Positions 61,331-64,000 of a stretch of 64,000 nt of DNA are shown here, one piece after another. Both the position numbers and the translations under genes were made by a program. The first letter of the stretch is position 1, and each line of letters opens with the position of its first letter. Source of the DNA: Duganella rivi (GTDB lineage: Bacteria; Pseudomonadota; Gammaproteobacteria; Burkholderiales; Burkholderiaceae_D); assembly GCF_009857435.1 (NCBI RefSeq), contig NZ_WWCK01000003.1:248001-312000 (forward strand). Direction: 5' to 3'. The notes beneath the pieces are model-generated. The model was not told the DNA's origin, did no database searches, and was given only the letters and a program-made list of their open reading frames with translations.

Positions 61331-63121
61331 TTAACGCTTGGTGCCCGGGAACAGCCCATCCCACGCTTCCTTGATGGTGGCGGTGATGACCCCGGTGGCG
61401 TCCGGGTCGCCGCGCAGCAGCGCGCGCACGTAGTGCGCCGCTTGCTTGGCCGAGACATGCGGCGGCAGCGGCGGCACGTCCGGGTCGGTCACCATTTCCA
61501 GCACCACCGGAACCGGCGAGGCCAAGGCCTCCTCCCAAGCGGTGGCCACTTGATCCGGGTGGTCGACCCGCATGCCGCGCAGACCCAGCAGCTCCGCGTA
61601 GGCCGCATAAGGGAAAGGCGGCAGGTTTTGTGAGGCGCTGAGCTTGGCGTCGCCCTCGGTCGCGCGCTGCTCCCAGCTGACCATGTTCAGGTCGCCGTTG
61701 TTGAGCACCATGATGACGAGGCGCGGATCGCTCCATGAGCGCCAGGTGCCGGCTAGCGTGATCAGCGCGTTCACGCCAAGCATTTGCATGGCGCCGTCGC
61801 CCAGCAAGGCGACCACAGGGCGGCCGGGATGGACGCACTTCGCGGCTAGCGCGTACGGCACGGCGCAACCCATGGAGGCCAGCCCGCCGGACAGCGAGGC
61901 CGTCATGCCGCGCCGCAGCTTGAGGTCGCGCGCGTACCAGCTGGCGCACGAGCCGGAGTCGCAAGTCAGTATCACGTCGTCCGGCAGGCGTGGCGACAGC
62001 TCCCAGAACACGCGCTGCGGATTGAGTGGCTTGGCTTCGTTCATGGCGCGCGCCTCCAGCACGCGCCACCAATCGGCGACGTTGCTCTCGATGCGCTGGC
62101 GCCAGCTGGTGTCGGTGTTTTGCTCCAGCAGCGGCAGCAGCGCTTCCAGCGTGGCCGCACTGTCGCCGGTCAGGCAGACTTCCATCGGATAGCGCAGGTT
62201 GAGCATGCGGCCATCGATATCGATCTGCACGCCGCGCGCCTTGCCTTCCTTGGGCAGGAACTCGGCATAGGGGAAGGCGGAACCGACCATCAGCAGGGTG
62301 TCGCACTCGTTCATCAAGTCCCAGCTGGGCTTGGTGCCGAGCAGGCCGATGGCGCCGGTTACGTAGGGCAGGGCATCCGGCACGGCCGCCTTGCCGAGCA
62401 GCGCCTTCGCGATGCCGGCGCCGAGCCGTTCCGCCACGGCGATCAGCGCATCGGTCGCATGCAGCGCGCCAGCGCCGGCCAGGATGGCGACTTTCTTGCC
62501 GCTGTTGAGCACTGCGGCGGCGCGTTGCAGGTCGGACTGTGGCGGCACGCTTGCGCGGCCGGTATAGCCGATGCCGCTGTGAACCGTGCCATGTTCGCGC
62601 GGTGGCGTTTCAACCGCCTTCATGTCCTGCAGGTCGTTGGGCAGGATTACGCAGGTGACGGTGCGGCGCTCCATGGCGATGCGCATGGCGCGGTCAATCA
62701 GGTGGCGCACCTGCGCCGGCGTGGTGGCCATCTGGACGAAGTCGTGCGCGACGTCCTTGAACAGCGACAGCAAATCGACCTCCTGCTGGTAGTCGCCGCC
62801 AAGCGCCATGCGGCTTTGCTGGCCGACGATGGCGACCACCGGCTGGTGATCCATCTTGGCATCATACAAACCGTTGAGCAGATGGATCGCGCCTGGGCCG
62901 GATGTGGCCAGGCAGACGCCCACTTCGCCGCTGAACTTGGCATGGGCGCAGGCCATGAAAGCGGCCAGTTCCTCGTGGCGGGCCTGCACGAACTCGATGC
63001 CGGTATCGCCGTGGCCGAAGGCGCCGATGACGCCATTGATACCATCGCCGGGATAGCCGTAGATGCGCTGAACGCCCCACGCAGCCAGCCGTTTAAGTAC
63101 AAAATCGCCGACGGTCGCCAT
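61331..63121 (-). CDS. TPP-dependent enzyme, pyruvate oxidase/acetolactate synthase-like
   Basis: 596 residues. The N-terminal TPP domain has Glu50 in RHEELAAF, the activating Glu, and VCLATSGPGAIHLLNGLYDA. The central domain (~200-340) is the FAD/ADP-like region of PoxB. The C-terminal TPP-binding motif is GDGAMQMLG (441-449) to NN (474-475). Close relatives are annotated as thiamine pyrophosphate-requiring enzymes or pyruvate dehydrogenase (quinone). It would decarboxylate pyruvate or another 2-oxo acid; PoxB-type and other oxidases cannot be distinguished by eye. Its start is 254 bp from the first Flp pilin gene, divergent. Confidence 0.85.
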   Translation of the reverse strand: MATVGDFVLKRLAAWGVQRIYGYPGDGINGVIGAFGHGDTGIEFVQARHEELAAFMACAHAKFSGEVGVCLATSGPGAIHLLNGLYDAKMDHQPVVAIVGQQSRMALGGDYQQEVDLLSLFKDVAHDFVQMATTPAQVRHLIDRAMRIAMERRTVTCVILPNDLQDMKAVETPPREHGTVHSGIGYTGRASVPPQSDLQRAAAVLNSGKKVAILAGAGALHATDALIAVAERLGAGIAKALLGKAAVPDALPYVTGAIGLLGTKPSWDLMNECDTLLMVGSAFPYAEFLPKEGKARGVQIDIDGRMLNLRYPMEVCLTGDSAATLEALLPLLEQNTDTSWRQRIESNVADWWRVLEARAMNEAKPLNPQRVFWELSPRLPDDVILTCDSGSCASWYARDLKLRRGMTASLSGGLASMGCAVPYALAAKCVHPGRPVVALLGDGAMQMLGVNALITLAGTWRSWSDPRLVIMVLNNGDLNMVSWEQRATEGDAKLSASQNLPPFPYAAYAELLGLRGMRVDHPDQVATAWEEALASPVPVVLEMVTDPDVPPLPPHVSAKQAAHYVRALLRGDPDATGVITATIKEAWDGLFPGTKR

Positions 63122-63213
63122 AACGTACCTCGTTCAAATTGTTGAGGCCCGATTCTAGCGAGGAAGCCCACAGTTGCGCAGCGATAACGTGCGCACCTAA
63201 GGACTACGGCACC

Positions 63214-63227
63214 GTGACAAATGTCAC
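63214..63227. promoter_or_regulatory. CRP-like 14-bp palindrome upstream of flp genes
   Basis: GTGACA-AA-TGTCAC is perfect at 63214-63227. Its core GTGA-N6-TCAC equals the CRP/FNR-family half-site arrangement. A related GGTGAC half-site follows at 63235-63240. It lies between the divergent TPP enzyme and flp genes, so it may control either. Confidence 0.5.
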
Positions 63228-63375
63228 TGCATAAGGTGACGTTTGTCTGATGGCGGGAGGAGTGCAGCGGCGTAGAATGCATTTCATCGGCAGCACACAC
63301 GCCATACCTAAAACCTGAACCCCGTTTTAGTTGAGCAGCAAAAAATTCACTCAACCAACTTAAACGAGGTCTATC

Positions 63376-63543
63376 ATGAACGCAGTCAAAAACTTCATCA
63401 ACGACGAAGCCGGCATCACCGCCATCGAATACGCCCTGATGGCAGCAGCCATCGCCGCAGCGATCACCGCTGGCCTGGCCATCCTTGGCCCGAAAATCAC
63501 CGCCTCGTTGACCTACATCTCCGGTTTGATCAAGTCGTCGTAA
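63376..63543 (+). CDS. flp: Flp-type pilin 1
   Basis: 55 residues, with AACGAGG just before the ATG. The class IVb prepilin cleavage site is EAG/ITAIEYALMAAAIAAAI, with Gly13 and the Glu-Tyr pair six residues into the mature chain. The hydrophobic segment runs to about residue 38, followed by GPKITASLTYISGLIKSS. Flp pilins form Tad pili for attachment and need the TadV/CpaA prepilin peptidase and secretion machinery, which are not in the window. A leader stem GTTGAG / CTCAAC lies at 63330-63355. The second copy starts 48 bp downstream. Confidence 0.93.
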   Translation: MNAVKNFINDEAGITAIEYALMAAAIAAAITAGLAILGPKITASLTYISGLIKSS

Positions 63544-63591
63544 TTCCGGCGCCAATCATCCTACCCATCGATCAAACTTAGGAGAACGACC

Positions 63592-63759
63592 ATGAACGCA
63601 ATCAAAAACTTCATCCGCGAAGAAGACGGCATCACCGCAATCGAATACGCCCTGATGGCAGCAGCCATCGCCGCAGCAATCACCGCTGGCCTGGCCATCC
63701 TCGGCCCGAAAATCACCGCCTCGCTGACCTACATCTCGGGCCTGATCAAGTCGTCGTAA
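63592..63759 (+). CDS. flp: Flp-type pilin 2
   Basis: 55 residues, differing from pilin 1 only at positions 4 (Val/Ile), 9-10 (Asn-Asp/Arg-Glu) and 12 (Ala/Asp), all in the leader region before the cleavage Gly13. The mature pilins are identical in sequence, and most DNA differences beyond the leader are synonymous. TTAGGAGA gives a good ribosome site. Both are cotranscribed and end at a strong terminator. Identical mature subunits suggest a dosage role or recent gene conversion. Confidence 0.93.
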   Translation: MNAIKNFIREEDGITAIEYALMAAAIAAAITAGLAILGPKITASLTYISGLIKSS

Positions 63760-63775
63760 TTCACACAGCGCAAGC

Positions 63776-63807
63776 AAAAGCCGGAGCAAAATTGCTCCGG
63801 CTTTTTT
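63776..63807 (+). terminator. Rho-independent terminator after flp genes
   Basis: A perfect 14-bp stem AAAAGCCGGAGCAA / TTGCTCCGGCTTTT (63776-63789 and 63792-63805) ends in a T-run to 63807. The stem is strong and follows the second pilin by 17 bases, so the two flp genes are one transcript. Confidence 0.93.
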
Positions 63808-63930
63808 ATTTGTGCTCACAAAACATTGTGGTCTTAAGGCGACTTCCGCTTCCGCCCCAACTCGGACCTTCGCACTTATTATCGAAATCCCCAAAGAAGT
63901 AATCTATGCTTGAGACCGGGGCATATCCGA

Positions 63931-64000
63931 ATGCAAATCAAGACTAACAGGACACGCGGACTCGCAGCCTTATTTATATGCGACGGAATAAGCACTTTGG
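63931..64000 (+). CDS. Possible start of next gene (cut by window edge)
   Basis: An ATG at 63931 opens a frame MQIKTNRTRGLAALFICDG that runs 23 codons without stop to the window end. GGGG lies 9-13 bases upstream as a weak ribosome site. A Tad pilus component often follows flp genes, but nothing in these few residues identifies one. The AT-rich region 63808-63930 holds no other gene I can support. Confidence 0.25.
   Translation, partial: MQIKTNRTRGLAALFICDGISTL

Noticed and set aside
63556-63894. 112-codon minus-strand frame over the second Flp gene
   Set aside because: It covers the pilin and the terminator in antisense and lacks any domain.

Overview
The window is GC-rich DNA from a Gram-negative bacterium with an outer membrane. 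The evidence is five-residue-perfect TonB-dependent receptors, many cleavable signal peptides, RidA and M19 enzymes with export signals, large hybrid and propeller-type sensor kinases, Flp pilins, and dense codirectional or slightly overlapping genes. The mix (Reg_prop histidine kinases in tandem, GlxA and RpiR regulators, PPK2, eCIS genes) looks most like a betaproteobacterium of the Burkholderiales, probably Oxalobacteraceae (Massilia/Duganella-like). That placement is inference from gene content. No rRNA, tRNA, CRISPR array, insertion sequence or phage integrase was seen, and no gene-free stretch exceeds 300 bases.

Layout. 1-6.4 kb: the 3' end of an extracellular contractile injection system (eCIS) cluster: tape-measure-like protein (cut by the window edge), AAA+ ATPase, a 1088-residue membrane protein with a GH18-like but catalytically degenerate region, and a small eCIS-core (DUF4157) HExxH protein. 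6.4-9.7 kb: a siderophore-type TonB receptor under two tandem palindromes, coupled to a membrane acyltransferase. 9.7-18.3 kb: metabolic and housekeeping singletons (LysR/tartrate-D-malate dehydrogenase pair, Na+/H+ antiporter, NTF2-like protein, Qnr-sized pentapeptide protein, thioesterase, a GlxA regulator lacking one HTH, an amino-acid permease). 17.2-20.9 kb: a CdaR regulator divergent from a sugar-acid MFS transporter and glycerate kinase. 21-38.7 kb: a signalling block with a hybrid kinase, a TonB receptor/7TMR hybrid kinase/GGDEF operon, and three tandem ~1000-residue propeller kinases with no response regulator beside them.

38.8-52.6 kb is an amino-acid and dipeptide region. AroP-like permease is followed by a DauR-like regulator divergent from RidA, M19 dipeptidase and amidohydrolase. 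Next comes what reads as a cyanophycin-scavenging locus: a CphZ-like beta-Asp-Arg dipeptide hydrolase with a YfcC transporter, facing an RpiR regulator, a large TonB receptor, an exported cyanophycinase and a second RpiR paralogue. The expected flow is extracellular depolymerisation, outer membrane uptake, inner membrane transport and cytoplasmic cleavage to Asp and Arg. No cyanophycin synthetase is present in the window.

52.6-64 kb: a Sel1-repeat exported protein with a probable frameshifted tail, a GH92 alpha-mannosidase behind a strong promoter that seems to start at its ATG, two VOC proteins, PPK2, a wax-ester pair (WS/DGAT and fatty acyl reductase), a TPP-dependent oxidase-like enzyme, two nearly identical 55-residue Flp pilins, and a strong terminator.
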